A stretch of DNA of 64,000 nt from NCBI GenBank assembly GCA_040285825.1, contig JAUPSS010000005.1, positions 434,001 to 498,000 on the forward strand, written 5' to 3'. The DNA comes from Eukaryota sp. TZLM1-RC. Taxonomy: Eukaryota > Metamonada: BaSk clade. A model generated the notes under the pieces. That model saw only the letters and a list, made by a program, of their open reading frames with translations. It did not search any database and was not told where the DNA came from. Both the position numbers and the translations under genes were made by a program. Below are positions 21,420 through 34,283 of this stretch, one piece after another; position 1 is the stretch's first letter, and each line of letters opens with the position of its first letter.

Positions 21420-24400
21420 ATGTCCAGAACTCATCAACAACAAGCAGCCCAGTACAAAAACTATGCTCTCCACAACGTCAAAGATGCCACTTTTCTTGAT
21501 ACAATAGGCACTTCCTCTTCTAATGTCTGTCAAACCATTAAATGCTCCCTCCAAGACTCTTTGGTTGTAATTAAAATTCGTTTCTACAAAGCCGAAGACT
21601 TTGACCATGTCAAACGCCATCAAGAATACCTCGAATCTCTCAAATCTGTCTTCCGCAACTCTCCTTCTCCAAGATCACCCAACCTCCTCACCATTAGTGA
21701 CATCATTGTTCAACCCCCTGAACAACTAACTAATCGCACACAGTCAAGGTTATACCGGCTTTACCTGGTTCGTCCTTATGTATCAACCACTTTACTTTCT
21801 GTTCTCAAGACTCCTTTTGCAGTTACCTTTACTGAGAGATGCTGGATTGCCTTTCAGTTGACGTCATGTTTAGCTCACATTCACTCTTTTTCTTCGCCTA
21901 AAGGTCAAAAATATGTGCATGGTCACGTGAGACCTGAAAATGTCATGCTGACGTCATCATATTGGGCTTTGTTAACTGATGCAGGAGCCAAGCCATCAAA
22001 TTTGATTGATTCTGACCTTCATTATCATCGGTTCTTTGACACTGGTCCAGGTGTCTACGTAGCCCCAGAACGATTCCAATCACAATCAAATCATTCAAAT
22101 AATGATGTTTCCAATAATAGTAACAGTCAACAATATTCTTCCAATTCTGATGTTTTTTCTTTGGGGTTATTGTTGATCGACATTTTTACCATTAGTTCTT
22201 CTTCACCGTATACCCCTCTGTTTACACTTCGTGAACTCAAGGGGTACTCTACTTGTCAAGAAGAGATCAAGACACGTGCTGCTGAAAAATTGGGAAAAAT
22301 TGAAGGTTTAAGTAAGTTTCTAACTGATTTGATTGTTGATTGCTTTGATTATGACCCTCTCAAACGACCTGATGCAAGAACTTTGTCAAATGCTATTGGC
22401 TCTGTATTTCCTTTTTTCCCTACTTATTACTCACTCCTATCTGAAAACGTGTGCGAGAAGAACATGAAGACTAGTGATTTCGCCAAAACTTTAATTGATG
22501 CGGTTAATTCTAATAATTGGAATGGAAATAACAGTTATGTTTTGTTATTGATACTGAACATCTTACCATTAGTTTCTCATAATAGCAATACAATTGATTT
22601 CAAATTAAAAAATTCATTGTACAAAGTTTTAATCGAATTAATATCCAAATCAATTCTACCTTTCGAATTCCTGTCCTGCCGTGTTTTATCAGAATTAATT
22701 AATAACTTAAAGACCGAATTTTCATCTATTCCTGGAACGGAAAATAACTCGACCTGTTTGAAATCCACAATTTCAGAGGCTATTTCAGTTTTAATTAAAA
22801 AAATTATTATTTTAAAAGATTTAGATGTAAATATGTTGTTTTCCATTGTTTGTCGCTTCGTGATTCCTATGTTTTGTTCATTGACTTGTAGATCCACGTC
22901 TACGAGTTCAGCTAACATTTCCCTCCAGTCAGAGTCAATCATTTTTGTAATCAGTTGTCTTGTGGACGTGATTGACTGTTTGATGGAGGTCGGGGAATCA
23001 AAATCAGTCACAAATGACTGTTTGACTGAGGTTGACTATGCAAGAACTGTTGTTTTTGACATGTTAAAGAAATATTTGAATTTAGCCGAAGTAGAAATCA
23101 ATCAGTCATTTGATTTTGTCCTTCAATCAATTTTGATTGAACGATCATTATCCACATTTTCTAAGTTTTTCTTCACTTTTGGGCTAGACTCATCAAATTT
23201 TGACCCTTGCGAGTACCTCAACCTTTTTGTCTCAAATGCAATGAATTTTTCAAAATCTGATCTCCTCTCGTCACAAACTCGAGCTCTTTTCGTGTCATCA
23301 GTTGTCATTTGTTTTGAGCAAGTGTTGAGCAAAATTAATGAAGTTTATGATGTTTATGAATTGATTTTCTCTACTTTGGGAGTCTTTATTCACGATTTCG
23401 AGACATCTGTTTCTTTGGAAGCTTGTGTCGCGCTGAATAAAACTCTTTCCTTAATCAGTAATCAACCAGATCAATCACTGACTGCCATGGTCACCAGTTT
23501 CAGTCAAAAACAGATTTTACCATTATTACATCACCCCAACCCACTTATAAGACGAAATTGTGTGGATTTTATAACTAAAATTTATCAAAAAATTGGAACA
23601 GTTGAGTCTTTTTGTTTTCTTTTGCCCTCCTTACAAGAATTCGTAGATTTTCCTTTAATTTCTCTAACAAAGACCATTCTCAATTCAATATCAATGGAGA
23701 ATTGTCTTTCTATTTCCCTTTATAATGCTGCTTTGGAGGTGTTGGAATCTGGTACGGTACCAAAGTCAGTCAAGGATGGTAATGACGTTTCCTTTTTTAT
23801 CAATAATATTGATGTTTTTTCGGAGGCTTTGATCGACCATAAAATTTCTCCAACTACATTTACTAAAAAGACAATAGATTTGCACAAGCGGAGTGCAAAT
23901 TTAATGGCAATTTTGACCTCCCATCTTCTGGAACACGTTGCTTCTAAAAATAGAATCAATCAGATCAGATCATCACAGTCTAACCCATCAGTTAAACAAT
24001 CAACTAATCTTTCAACACTCACTTATTCCAAAATCGACTCAAAAGTTACACCAAAGACTTTACCATCAAGTCCTTTTGATTCTATTCCAGCTCTCTTAGA
24101 TTTAACTCCTAGTGTCTTGGGAACTTCTACTGGCATTTCCATTGGAGTGAAATCAAAACCTGTAGTTGTAGAAGATTCGTTGGAATTGGTGATTGGATTG
24201 ATGGAACATGATAAAGTTTTGGGAGTCTATGGTCCCAAAGAGGATTATTTGATTTCTTGCTTGTCGAGTGGTACGAAAATTTGGAGGTTTAGTGAAGATT
24301 TTAAGTCAAATGTTCCTTCTAAACCCGAATCTTTTTTCTTTAAACATGATGAATCAAAATTTCAAAGTAGTTATTTGCTGAGCTCTTCTCCTGTCAAGTT

Positions 24401-25322
24401 GGCTATGGTAGACGCTCATCAATCAATTTTGATTGGTGATTTGACTGCCCACGGTGACTTTTCCGTTAGACCTGTCAATTATTCTGGTACAAAAGTGAAA
24501 AACTACCGCGAATCTGGCCTGATAATTGCAAACTCGAATACTATTACCATTATTGATCAGTCTCAGCTTACTGTTAAGCCTTTATTAGTCAAAATTCCTT
24601 GTCAATTTGGAGGTATAAAGGATTTTATAGTTGACCCTCAAAACGGAAGGTGGCTGTTTGTTTTTACTATTTTTGGAATCGGTTGCCTTTTTGATTTGAG
24701 ATTTCCTAACGGTTTACTGGTTTCTGCGTGGATTGTGAATAATGGAAGATTTTCAAATTTTGAACATTTCTCTCCATCAACTGGATTGAGTTCTATTTTG
24801 ACATGTGATGACTCGTCTGACAGATTAGTATCATGTATTTTCAATAATTCAAAATTTTGCATTATTTCGGTCGAAAATGGCCAAATTTTTGGTAATGTTG
24901 ACACCAATAATTCTTTTGAATTACCAAATATCGAACAACTAAACGCTCAAGAATTATCCACAAATTACTCAATTGTTGATAATTTATTTTCCAATCCAAT
25001 TTCAAATTCTATATCACCATCAATTGTCAAAACTTTTTATTCCAATGTTAGCGATAAGTTACTCACTGTGCATAGTAATTCCGGAATATTAGAATGGACT
25101 TTGGCAAAAGAGCCGTTACTTTTAAATAAGACTACTGGCTCAAATTTCCATGTCGATTATGAACAAGATCAGAATAGGTCAATTTGGTCTGCAGAAGTCA
25201 GATCTGATTGCAATCAATACGTTTTCGATGACGTCACTGTTGATTCTACTCTTGGTTGTATTAGTGGTAGACGTGGTGTAATTAATGCTCATAGATCAGG
25301 AATGATTACTGTTTTCCTTTGA
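21420..25322 (+). CDS. VPS15: PI3-kinase regulatory subunit VPS15, probably a pseudokinase
   Basis: One exon of 1300 residues. The N-terminus carries a VPS15-type kinase domain (about 20-340): VVIKIRFYK with the ATP lysine K52, YVHGHVRPENVML in the catalytic loop, LLTDAGAKPS in place of DFG/DFA, and the family hallmark FFDTG...VYVAPERF. The middle (about 350-900) is helical and HEAT-like. The C-terminus (about 950-1300) has beta-rich, WD-like blades (FVFTIFGIGCLFDLR...). VPS15 binds and activates the VPS34 lipid kinase in autophagy and endosomal sorting. The catalytic Asp of HGD is His169 and the metal-binding loop is DAG. Length is close to other VPS15 proteins. No intron is needed. A Fanzor relic ends 78 bp upstream. 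An AATAAA lies at 25343-25348. Stop TGA. Confidence 0.92.
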   Translation: MSRTHQQQAAQYKNYALHNVKDATFLDTIGTSSSNVCQTIKCSLQDSLVVIKIRFYKAEDFDHVKRHQEYLESLKSVFRNSPSPRSPNLLTISDIIVQPPEQLTNRTQSRLYRLYLVRPYVSTTLLSVLKTPFAVTFTERCWIAFQLTSCLAHIHSFSSPKGQKYVHGHVRPENVMLTSSYWALLTDAGAKPSNLIDSDLHYHRFFDTGPGVYVAPERFQSQSNHSNNDVSNNSNSQQYSSNSDVFSLGLLLIDIFTISSSSPYTPLFTLRELKGYSTCQEEIKTRAAEKLGKIEGLSKFLTDLIVDCFDYDPLKRPDARTLSNAIGSVFPFFPTYYSLLSENVCEKNMKTSDFAKTLIDAVNSNNWNGNNSYVLLLILNILPLVSHNSNTIDFKLKNSLYKVLIELISKSILPFEFLSCRVLSELINNLKTEFSSIPGTENNSTCLKSTISEAISVLIKKIIILKDLDVNMLFSIVCRFVIPMFCSLTCRSTSTSSANISLQSESIIFVISCLVDVIDCLMEVGESKSVTNDCLTEVDYARTVVFDMLKKYLNLAEVEINQSFDFVLQSILIERSLSTFSKFFFTFGLDSSNFDPCEYLNLFVSNAMNFSKSDLLSSQTRALFVSSVVICFEQVLSKINEVYDVYELIFSTLGVFIHDFETSVSLEACVALNKTLSLISNQPDQSLTAMVTSFSQKQILPLLHHPNPLIRRNCVDFITKIYQKIGTVESFCFLLPSLQEFVDFPLISLTKTILNSISMENCLSISLYNAALEVLESGTVPKSVKDGNDVSFFINNIDVFSEALIDHKISPTTFTKKTIDLHKRSANLMAILTSHLLEHVASKNRINQIRSSQSNPSVKQSTNLSTLTYSKIDSKVTPKTLPSSPFDSIPALLDLTPSVLGTSTGISIGVKSKPVVVEDSLELVIGLMEHDKVLGVYGPKEDYLISCLSSGTKIWRFSEDFKSNVPSKPESFFFKHDESKFQSSYLLSSSPVKLAMVDAHQSILIGDLTAHGDFSVRPVNYSGTKVKNYRESGLIIANSNTITIIDQSQLTVKPLLVKIPCQFGGIKDFIVDPQNGRWLFVFTIFGIGCLFDLRFPNGLLVSAWIVNNGRFSNFEHFSPSTGLSSILTCDDSSDRLVSCIFNNSKFCIISVENGQIFGNVDTNNSFELPNIEQLNAQELSTNYSIVDNLFSNPISNSISPSIVKTFYSNVSDKLLTVHSNSGILEWTLAKEPLLLNKTTGSNFHVDYEQDQNRSIWSAEVRSDCNQYVFDDVTVDSTLGCISGRRGVINAHRSGMITVFL

Positions 25323-26174
25323 CTTTTTTTGATTTTGTTGGAAATAAACAATTAACTAATTTGTTGGAACTAATTTAGTAATCAACTGCTGGTTTTATTG
25401 ATCATCCAACATTTTTACAATGCAGAAATATTTTAAAAAATGTCCTTACAATTGATTTTAAATTATCGATTACTATTTGTCCTCAGTATTTGATCTTGTT
25501 TTTGTTCAGCTGGCGGTGCTTTGATTCCACTTTTTCGTGTTATAGTAACTCAAAATGTGATTTTCAATAAACAATCCATTGAATGTTGTTCTTGTTCTTC
25601 TATTCTTTTATTGATCTCGAATTACAATAATTGAACATTGAAGCTGCTGATACTACACTTTTTCAAGTCGCGTATTTTTGACTATTTCATTTCAGTTTGA
25701 CGTGACAAAGTCACAAACTACAGATCTCACACTGTACATACATCCTGTAAATACTGTAATTGTTTCTTTGGAATTGGCATCTCGTTTCCCCTTTACATCA
25801 CCATGACATTGTACATTGCGAAGTTTCAATGTAAGTGGAATCTTAACTGATTTAAAAACCGTCAATAATTCTCAGATTAATTCTGTGTTCAAAACGATTG
25901 TTAAAGCAACAAAAAACCCTTACGAAGTCTGTCTTCTGTTGAATAGAATAATTCAATAACATCGATAATGGTTAACAACGTTTCATGACTCACAAAACAT
26001 TTTCCCTTTTGTCAACAAGCTCAAAGTTCCAACTTGATATGTCTGGTATCTTTAATCAAAAGCAATTGTAACCTGTTGTAAACTGGAACAACAGTATTAC
26101 GCAACTCAAAAAATCAACTGAACCAGACCATAATCTCAAAATACTATATTCATTTGTCATAAAGAAAACTTTTC
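25323..26174. other. Long intergenic spacer
   Basis: 850 bp, AT-rich. I found no gene, no RNA gene and no repeat shared with the rest of the window. Confidence 0.4.
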
Positions 26175-27085
26175 TTCTCCAAAACTGAAAATCCCGCTTT
26201 CGGAAATTTTTTAAAAGACATTGGTAATAGTTCTGCTGCTGCTTGAGTTGCTCCAATGCCTTCTATTTATGAACTTCTTTTAAACAGCAATGAGTGGCTT
26301 TTAAACATGCATTTTCGTTGTTTTCTATGACCATACAATTTTTCTATTCATTTAACTTGTAAATGTGGTAAACCTCTTTTGTTTACTCAACTTCTGAATT
26401 GTAATCATTTCATTACATTTAGAAGTAAAGTGCATAATAATGTCAGGAACCAAATTTATGTTATGTGTAAATCATATCGAGTAGATTCCTTTTTAGAGTC
26501 TTTGCCATTAAAATTAATTCTTGATGACCCCAATAGTACACGCTATAATAAAGCTTCTATGGGTCTGGCAAAAGGTGATTTAATCGTTCCCGGATTAAAT
26601 GTTAGTTTTTCCATTGTAGATGCCATGTCCATTGACCTTTGTAGTTTTTCTAACGAACATCTCATTAATTCTGATGTCAATAATCCTCTTCTTGCTGTGG
26701 AAAAAACAAAATTGCTGAATACGCGAAACCTATTACTTCTGTCAATGAAAATTCTTGTGTTAAATATAACTTATGTCCTTTTGTTTTTTCTTACATTGAT
26801 CTTTAGGTTAGGGTGCCTTGACTTTCCTTGAGGATTTCAATGTAAATGTAAAGGAACGGACTGGAAGAATTTTCAATCGTGTTTACTGGTAAATCAGGAT
26901 TGTATTTTCTACTTATAAGGGATTGGTGAAATTTATTTCTCATTCACCTTCTTCTTTTGAGAAATTTTCTGAATCTTTAGGAAATAACTGGTTCGATGTG
27001 GGAGAGGTGGGTTTTGAGAATGTGGAGCTTTAGTTGTGTATTTGATGATTATTTATTCATTATTCGATGAATAAATAAGATTGTT
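26175..27085 (+). pseudogene. RLE-C retroelement, 5'-truncated, heading the tandem array
   Basis: It reads from ENPAFGNFLKDI-type text through MHFRCF, the zinc motif (CKCGKPLLFTQLLNC), VRNQIYVMCKSYRVDSFLE and an RLE core with AKGDL, then the 3' tail to about 27085. Several in-frame stops (for example TGA at AAA*VAP and FL*PYN) break it. Its Q-for-H zinc change is shared with the copy at 1030, marking the two as close relatives. An RLE-B element is inserted just after its tail. Confidence 0.82.
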
Positions 27086-27101
27086 TTCTTATTTAGAAAA
27101 T

Positions 27102-29408
27102 TATTTAAATTAAATTAGATTATTTCTTCAGAAGATTGCCTTGGTTTATTGACCAAATTTTTCAACCAAATATTATCTGGTCAACGCAAATACCCAGAAG
27201 AATTAAGAAGTTCTCGTTTAACTGCACTTGTCAAAAATTCAAAAATGGATGTTCGTCCTATTGCAGTCTCTGAGAGCTTACACAATATTTTTTCTGCGTG
27301 TTGCTTAAGCAGGTTCAATGAAAAAGCTAAAAAGATTTTATTACCCTTTCAATATGGTATAAATACTACAGATGGAGTCTCTTCAGCGATTTTTGCTACT
27401 GATGTCTTATTTCGTCAAAATGAATCCAATGTTTGCGTGTCATTGGATTTTAGTAATGCTTTCAATTCACTAAGTCGTCGCAGTATCCATGGTGCTCTAT
27501 TGCAATATATGCCGGAATTAATACCATATTTTCAATCAACATATTGCACATATTCAAATTTACATTTTGGTAACAACATATTGAGTTCATCAAGTGGCGT
27601 AAAGCAAGGAGATCCGTTAGGACCTCTTTTGTTTTGTTTGGCCATTCATCCTATTCTACTGCAAATTCAAGAGATGTTTCCTTCACTAAAAATGATTGCA
27701 TATATGGATGATGTTGTGCTTATTGGTGATTTAAATATTGTGAAAAAAGCAACTGTATGTTTTAAAGAATTATTCACCAAAATTGGTCTCCGACTTAATT
27801 TACTTAAATGTGTTTTGTTATCAAATTCTCCAGTTTCCACAATAATTGATGATATTGAAATTCAAGCCAAATTATATTCAGTTGATGCTATTCGTCATTT
27901 GGGTTCGTTTTTAGGAAATAATGATGAAATTACCAAAAAATTGTTTGAAAAGTTGAACTCAATTTCTGACAAAATTGACCGAATGATGAATTTAGATATA
28001 AAAAAACACATCAAATTTACCATTATAAGACTGTGTTTTAGTTCCAATTTTAATCATATATTTCGATCTACAAATCCTCTCGTCACTAGACCTTTGGCTC
28101 AAAAGTTTAATGAGTTACGTGCAAAAGTTCTGTCTCAATTACTGGGATGTAAAATGTTTCAAATTCCAGATCATGCTTACCTTAGTCCACATTATGGTGG
28201 TTTAGGGTGGACGAAGGCTTCTATTCTTACCTCGTGTGCTTTTGTTGGTGGATGCAGAAATGCAATCTTTGAGTTTTCCGAAAGATTTGCAGATTGGAAA
28301 GATTTATTGATGACAACGCAAAGTTCCACTGTTTTTGCATTAAATGAAGAAATTTCAAGAATTGATGTAGAAAAATGAAGTCGATGTTTTCCCCAATCAT
28401 TCAATGGCAATATTCCAGAAAAAAATGTTTTAAATTTGAAGTACACTCTTCGAACATTACAGAAAAGATTGACTGGAATGTATGAAAAAGATCTTTATAA
28501 TAATATATGCAGCTCGGCTGTTTTAAATCAAGATCTTCACTCATTGTTATTGGAAAAGGGTGTTTGTGAAAACAAGTCATCAGATTCTTCACTTTTTGTA
28601 ACCATTGTACCACGAAGATTTGGATTGTGTGCCCCTAATGAAGCATTTGTAACAAAAATGAGATTATATTTGAATATCCCCATTAATCAATTATTATCAA
28701 AAGAAAAATGTATTTGTTCGAATTCACCTCAACTCACTTTGCGCCATGCTCTGAATTGCTCTAAATTGATAACTTATCGTTCTTCATTACATGATGCTGT
28801 TAGAGACACTGTTTTCAATATGGCACAAACTGCAAGAATTTCGTGTATCAAAGAGCCCCTGCTGAAGGACACACTTTCTCTGAATAATTTTGGTTCTGAT
28901 GATAGAGGTAATGTATACTGTGATTGGATTGATAATTCTGAAGCTATTGTTGACTTTGTCTCATGTAATGTTGCAAATGATACTTTGGTTCACAGAAGAA
29001 AAACTTAATCCTGTGACTGCTCTTGATTTAAAAAGCAAACGAAAAACATAGAAAATATGATGTAGATATTGAAGAGGCTAATGCTGATAGAAATACACAG
29101 CTGGTTTTATTGCTTTCCCATTTTCGATAAATGGAAGACTATCAGATGAAGCAGAAACTGTTTTGAATGATTTCCAAAAATGGTTCAAGAAAAAACAATG
29201 AAAAAATTTGATATTTTTTTATGGCGTTCACGGATTCAATTTGCCATTTTTAATAGATTACCTCGGTTTTTCAATCGAATAAGAGAAGCTTTAGCTAGAC
29301 AGCAAGCAGATCAAGATTTTGTAGAGGAAATCTTGGTTCAATGATAGTTGTCCCATTACTTATGAGTTAATTTAATTAAGTGTGCAAATTCAATAAATAC
29401 GATTTTTT
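27102..29408 (+). pseudogene. RLE-B retroelement, longest copy, nearly open
   Basis: The reverse transcriptase is open for 409 codons to 28378. It shows RLTALVKN...VRPIAVSES (subdomains 1-2), VSLDFSNAFNSLSR (A), SSSGVKQGDPLGPLLF (B), IAYMDDVVLIG (C) and LRLNLLKC (D), then the thumb. The stop at 28376-28378 is TGA where sister copies have TGG. The frame then continues at 28436-29008 with zinc motif CICSNSPQLTLRHALNC and RGNV. A one-base insertion near 29000 and others near 29030 and 29105 break the RLE end. The 5' end is truncated inside the reverse-transcriptase lead. TATTTAGAAAAT flanks it at 27090-27101 and 29409-29420. Confidence 0.9.
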
Positions 29409-29880
29409 TATTTAGAAAATGCCTTGTTTTTGTTCTCTTTTCATGAGGACCCACAAAACTTGCATGTTTTTTGATCAACGTCTTGTCAAGGGTTTATAGA
29501 TGTGTCAATGGTCTCTCCCCTTTCCCGTCACAATACGGACCACTCTTTGCCGAGAACTTTGTAACAGATTTACTGCACAAGGAATGTTTGCCCTCTTCAC
29601 TGCTCCTGAAATTCATGCCCGTTCATCACGTCTGTACCCATTGAGCTCTGCCTCCGATCACACACCAATCCTTAAAAGAACCAATGCCACGTCACGCCAC
29701 GTCATCAGTTTTACGCCGAATCACAATTGCTAATACATTTGGTCAACAGCTTTCATTAGTACGTATACCCAGGCTCAAGTGTGTATTTCTCCTTTCTCTT
29801 TTGCTATATGAACCAACTCCCCATCTAGTGTGACAGAATCACTCTATTCCAAAGGCTACTTCTTTGGTAAGTAATCCTTA

Positions 29881-30245
29881 GAGGATTACTCCAATAGAAT
29901 AAATATCAGAAGCTTCTGTTATTCTATTATCAAAAACCTCTAAAGCTGCATATTTGGGGGTAAAGGTAAGAGAAGCGGAAATTCGGGTGGTGTTAGCTAC
30001 TACTTTAGAAGTACCAAAGTCGACTATTCTTAGTTGACCATTAACTTCATTTTTTCAGGTGTGAGTGTCTTTAAATGACTGATCTAGATTGGATTGCTCT
30101 CCAGAGCACGTGCATTCGCATTGGCACCTTCATGACTAATGCAACGGAAGCCAAGACTCAGTTGAAACAGTTTGAATCTGTTTTCATGGCCAGATTTTAA
30201 TAGGTTACAGAAAAAAGATTTTGTTTCGACTATCTTTTCCATGTA
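29881..30245 (-). pseudogene. Kinase fragment, array unit 1
   Basis: Minus strand: GQLRIVDFGTSK to YSIGVIL then TAA. It carries the same terminal stop as the solitary copy at 2334. Substitutions against other units include V for A before DFG. Confidence 0.72.
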
Positions 30246-31333
30246 ATTCTCCTTTTGTTTCTCTCATGTTACATCATCAATAGATTTTTGATGGGATGTT
30301 GATCACAAATCATGTAAGTTTTAAATTAACAACTGTTTTCTATTTTAATTTCAGTTTTTTATTGTTCTAATTTTAGCAGTAACTTGGTTTCCAATTATTT
30401 ATAATAATACTTTATAATAAACGTTTCAGATCAAGTTAGTAGGTAAATTGTATCAAAAATGAGTAATTGATTATTAGATGCTTGTTTAAAAAGTATTAAT
30501 TATCTATTTGAACAAACCAACCCAGTATTGTCTGGTCACTCCCTTCTATAAACAGTATCAATTTGGATGATTGAGCAACTTGATTTCAAATGAAATGAAA
30601 AACAATTTATAAATAATGAACAAATTATTGATGTGTTCATAACTCGTTTGTCTCAACTGGCAAAACTGGATTATATTTTCTATTTTTCAGGGAATGGTGA
30701 AATTTATTTCTCATTCACCTTCTTCTTTTGAGAAATTTTCTGAATCTTTAGGAATTAACTGGTTCGATGTGGGAGAGGCGGTTTTTGAGAATGTGGAGCT
30801 TTAGTTGTGTATTTGATGATTATTTATTCATTATTTGATAAATAAATAAGATTGTTTTTTTATTTAGAAAACGCCTTGTTTCTGTTCTCTTTTCATGAGG
30901 ACCCACAAAACTTGCATGTTTTTTGATCAACGTCTTGTCAAGGGTTTCTAGATGTGTCAATGGTCTCTCCCCTTGGTCGTCACAATACGGACCACTCTTT
31001 GCCGAGAACTTTGTAACAGATTTACTGCACAAGGAAAGTTTGCCCTCTCCACTGCTCCTGAAGTTCATGCCCGTTCATCACGTCTGTACCCATTGAGCTC
31101 CACATCCGATCACACACCAATCCTTAAAAGAACCAATGCCACGTCACGCCACGTCATCAGTTTTACGCCGAATCACAATTGCTAATACCTTTGGTCAACA
31201 GCTTTCATTAGTACGTATACCCAAGCTCAAGTGTGTATTTCTCCTTTCTCTTTTGCTATTTGAACCAACTCCCCATCTAGTGTGACAGAATCACTCTATT
31301 CCAAAGGCTACTTCTTTGGTAAGTAATCCTTAG

Positions 31334-31694
31334 AGGATTACTCCAATAGAATAAATATCAGAAGCTTCTGTTATTCTATTATCAAAAACCTCTAAAGCTG
31401 CATATTTGGGGGTAAAGGTAATAGAAGCGGAAATTCGGGTGGTGTTAGCTATTACTTTAGAAGTACCAAAGTCTGCAATTCTTAGTTGACCATTAACTTC
31501 ATTTTTTCAGGTTTGAGTGTCCTTAAATGACTGATCTGCAATGGATTGCTCTCCAGAGCACGTGCATTCGCACTGGCACCTTCGTGACTAATGCAATGGA
31601 AGCCAAGACTCAGTTGAAACAGTTTGAATCTGTTTTCATGGCCAGATTTTAATAGGTTACAGAAAAAAGATTTTGTTTTGACTATCCTTTCCAA
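31334..31694 (-). pseudogene. Kinase fragment, array unit 2
   Basis: Same reading as unit 1. The DFG segment has GAC replaced (text runs IADFG with altered flanks). The stop after GVIL is retained. Confidence 0.7.
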
Positions 31695-31794
31695 GTAATT
31701 CTCCTTTTGTTTCTCTCATATTACATCATCAATAGATTTTTGATGGGGTGTTGATCACAAAACATGTAAGTTTTAAATTAACAACTGTTTCCTA

Positions 31795-31850
31795 TTTTAA
31801 TTTCAGTTTTAATTTCTATTTTAATTTCTGTTTTTTATTGTTCTAATTTC
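31795..31850. repeat. 12-bp minisatellite expansion in array unit 2
   Basis: The motif TTCTATTTTAAT is present once in units 1 and 4 but repeated in unit 2 (here) and again in unit 3 (about 33265-33310), so it grew after the units diverged. Confidence 0.7.
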
Positions 31851-32808
31851 AGCAGTAACTTGGTTTCCAATTATTTATAATTATACCTCATAATAAACGT
31901 TTCAGATCAAATAAGTAAGTAAATTGTATCAAAAATGAGTAATTGATTATAAATTGCTTGTTGAAAAAGTATTAATTATCTATTTGAACAAACCAACCCA
32001 GTATTGTCTGGTCACTCCCTTCTATAAACAGTATCAATTTGGATGATTGAGCAACTTGATTTCAAATGAAATGAAAAACAATTTATAAATAATGAACAAA
32101 TTATTGATGTGTTCATAACTCGTTTGTCTCAACTGGCAAAACTGGATTATATTTTCTACTGATAAGGGATTGATGAAATTTATTTCTCATTCACCTTCTT
32201 CTTTTGAGAAATTTTCTGAATCTTTAGGAATTAACTGGTTCGATGTGGAAGAGGCGGGTTTTGAGAATGTGGAGCTTTAGTTGTGTATTTGATGATTATT
32301 TATTCATTATTCGATGAATAAATAAGATTGTTTTCTTATTTAGAAAACGCCTTGTTTCTGTTCTCTTTTCATGAGAACCCACAAAACTTGCATGTTTTTT
32401 GATCAACGTCTTGTCAAGGGTTTCTAGATGTGTCAATGGTCTCTCCCCTTTCCCGTCACAATACGGACCACTCTTTGCCGAGAACTTTGTAACAGATTTA
32501 CTGCACAAGGAAAGTTTGCCCTCTCCACTGCTCCTGAAGTTCATGCCCGTTCATCACGTCTGTACCCATTGAGCTCCACCTCCTATCACACACCAATCCT
32601 TAAAAGAACCAATGCCACATCACGCCACGTCATCAGTTTTACGCCGAATCACAATTGCTAATACCTTTGGTCAACAGCTTTCATTAGTACGTATACCCAA
32701 GCTCAAGTGTGTATTTCTCCTTTCTCTTTTGCTATATGAACCAACTCCCCATCTAGTGTGACAGAATCACTCTATTCCAAAGGCTACTTCTTTGGTAAGT
32801 AATCCTTA

Positions 32809-33170
32809 GAGGATTACTCCAATAGAATAAATATCAGAAGCTTCTGTTATTCTATTATCAAAAACCTCTAAAGCTGCATATTTGGGGGTAAAGGTAATAG
32901 AAGCGGAAATTCGGGTGGTGTTAGCTATTACTTTAGAAGTACCAAAGTCTGCAATTCTTAGTTGATCATTAACTTCATTCTTTCAGGTTTGAGTGTCCTT
33001 AAATGACTGATCTGCAATGGATTGCTCTCCAGAGCACGTGCATTCGCACTGGCACCTTCGTGACTAATGCAATGGAAGCCAAGACTCAGTTGAAACAGTT
33101 TGAATCTGTTTTCATGGCCAGATTTTAATAGGTTACAGAAAAAAGATTTTGTTTTGACTATCCTTTCCAA
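32809..33170 (-). pseudogene. Kinase fragment, array unit 3
   Basis: Near-identical to unit 2, with the same stop after GVIL. Confidence 0.7.
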
Positions 33171-34283
33171 GTAATTCTCATTTTGTTTCTCTCATATTAC
33201 ATCATCATTAGATTTTTGATGGGGTGTTGATCACAAAACATGTAAGTTTTAAATTAACAACTGTTTCCTATTTTAATTTCTATTTTAATTTCTATTTTAA
33301 TTTCTGCTCTTTATTGTTCTAATTTCAGCAGTAACTTGGTTTCCAATTATTTATAATTATACCTCATAATAAACGTTTCAGATCAAGTAAGTAAGTAAAT
33401 TGTATCAAAAATGAGTAATTGATTATAAATTGCTTGTTGAAAAAGTATTAATTATCTATTTGAACAAACCAACCCAGTATTGTCTGGTCACTCCCTTCTA
33501 TAAACAGTATCAATTTGGATGATTGAGCAACTTGATTTCAAATGAAATGAAAAACAAATTACAAATAATGAACAAATTATTGATGTGTTCATAACTCGTT
33601 TGTCTCAACTGGCAAAACTGGATTATATTTTCTATTTTTCAGGGAATGGTGAAATTTATTTCTCATTCACCTTCTTCTTTTGAGAAATTTTCTGAATCTT
33701 TAGGAATTAACTGGTTCGATGTGGGAGAGGCGGTTTTTGAGAATGTGGAGCTTTAGTTGTGTATTTGATGATTATTTATTCATTATTTGATAAATAAATA
33801 AGATTGTTTTCTTATTTAGAAAATGCCTTGTTTTTGTTCTCTTTTCATGAGGACCCACAAAACTTGCATGTTTTTTGATCAACGTCTTGTCAAGGGTTTA
33901 TAGATGTGTCAATGGTCTCTCCCCTTTCCCATCACAATACGGACCACTCTTTGCCGAGAACTTTGTAACAGATTTACTGCACAAGGAATGTTTGCCCTCT
34001 TCACTGCTCCTGAAGTTCATGCCCGTTCATCACGTCTGTACCCATTGAGCTCTGCCTCCGATCACACACCAATCCTTAAAAGAACCAATGCCACGTCACG
34101 CCACGTCATCAGTTTTACGCCGAATCACAATTGCTAATACATTTGGTCAACAGCTTTCATTAGTACGTATACCCAGGCTCAAGTGTGTATTTCTCCTTTC
34201 TCTTTTGCTATATGAACCAACTCTCCATCTAGTGTGACAGAGTCGTACATTCCAAAGGCTACTTCTTTGGTAAGTAATCCTTA

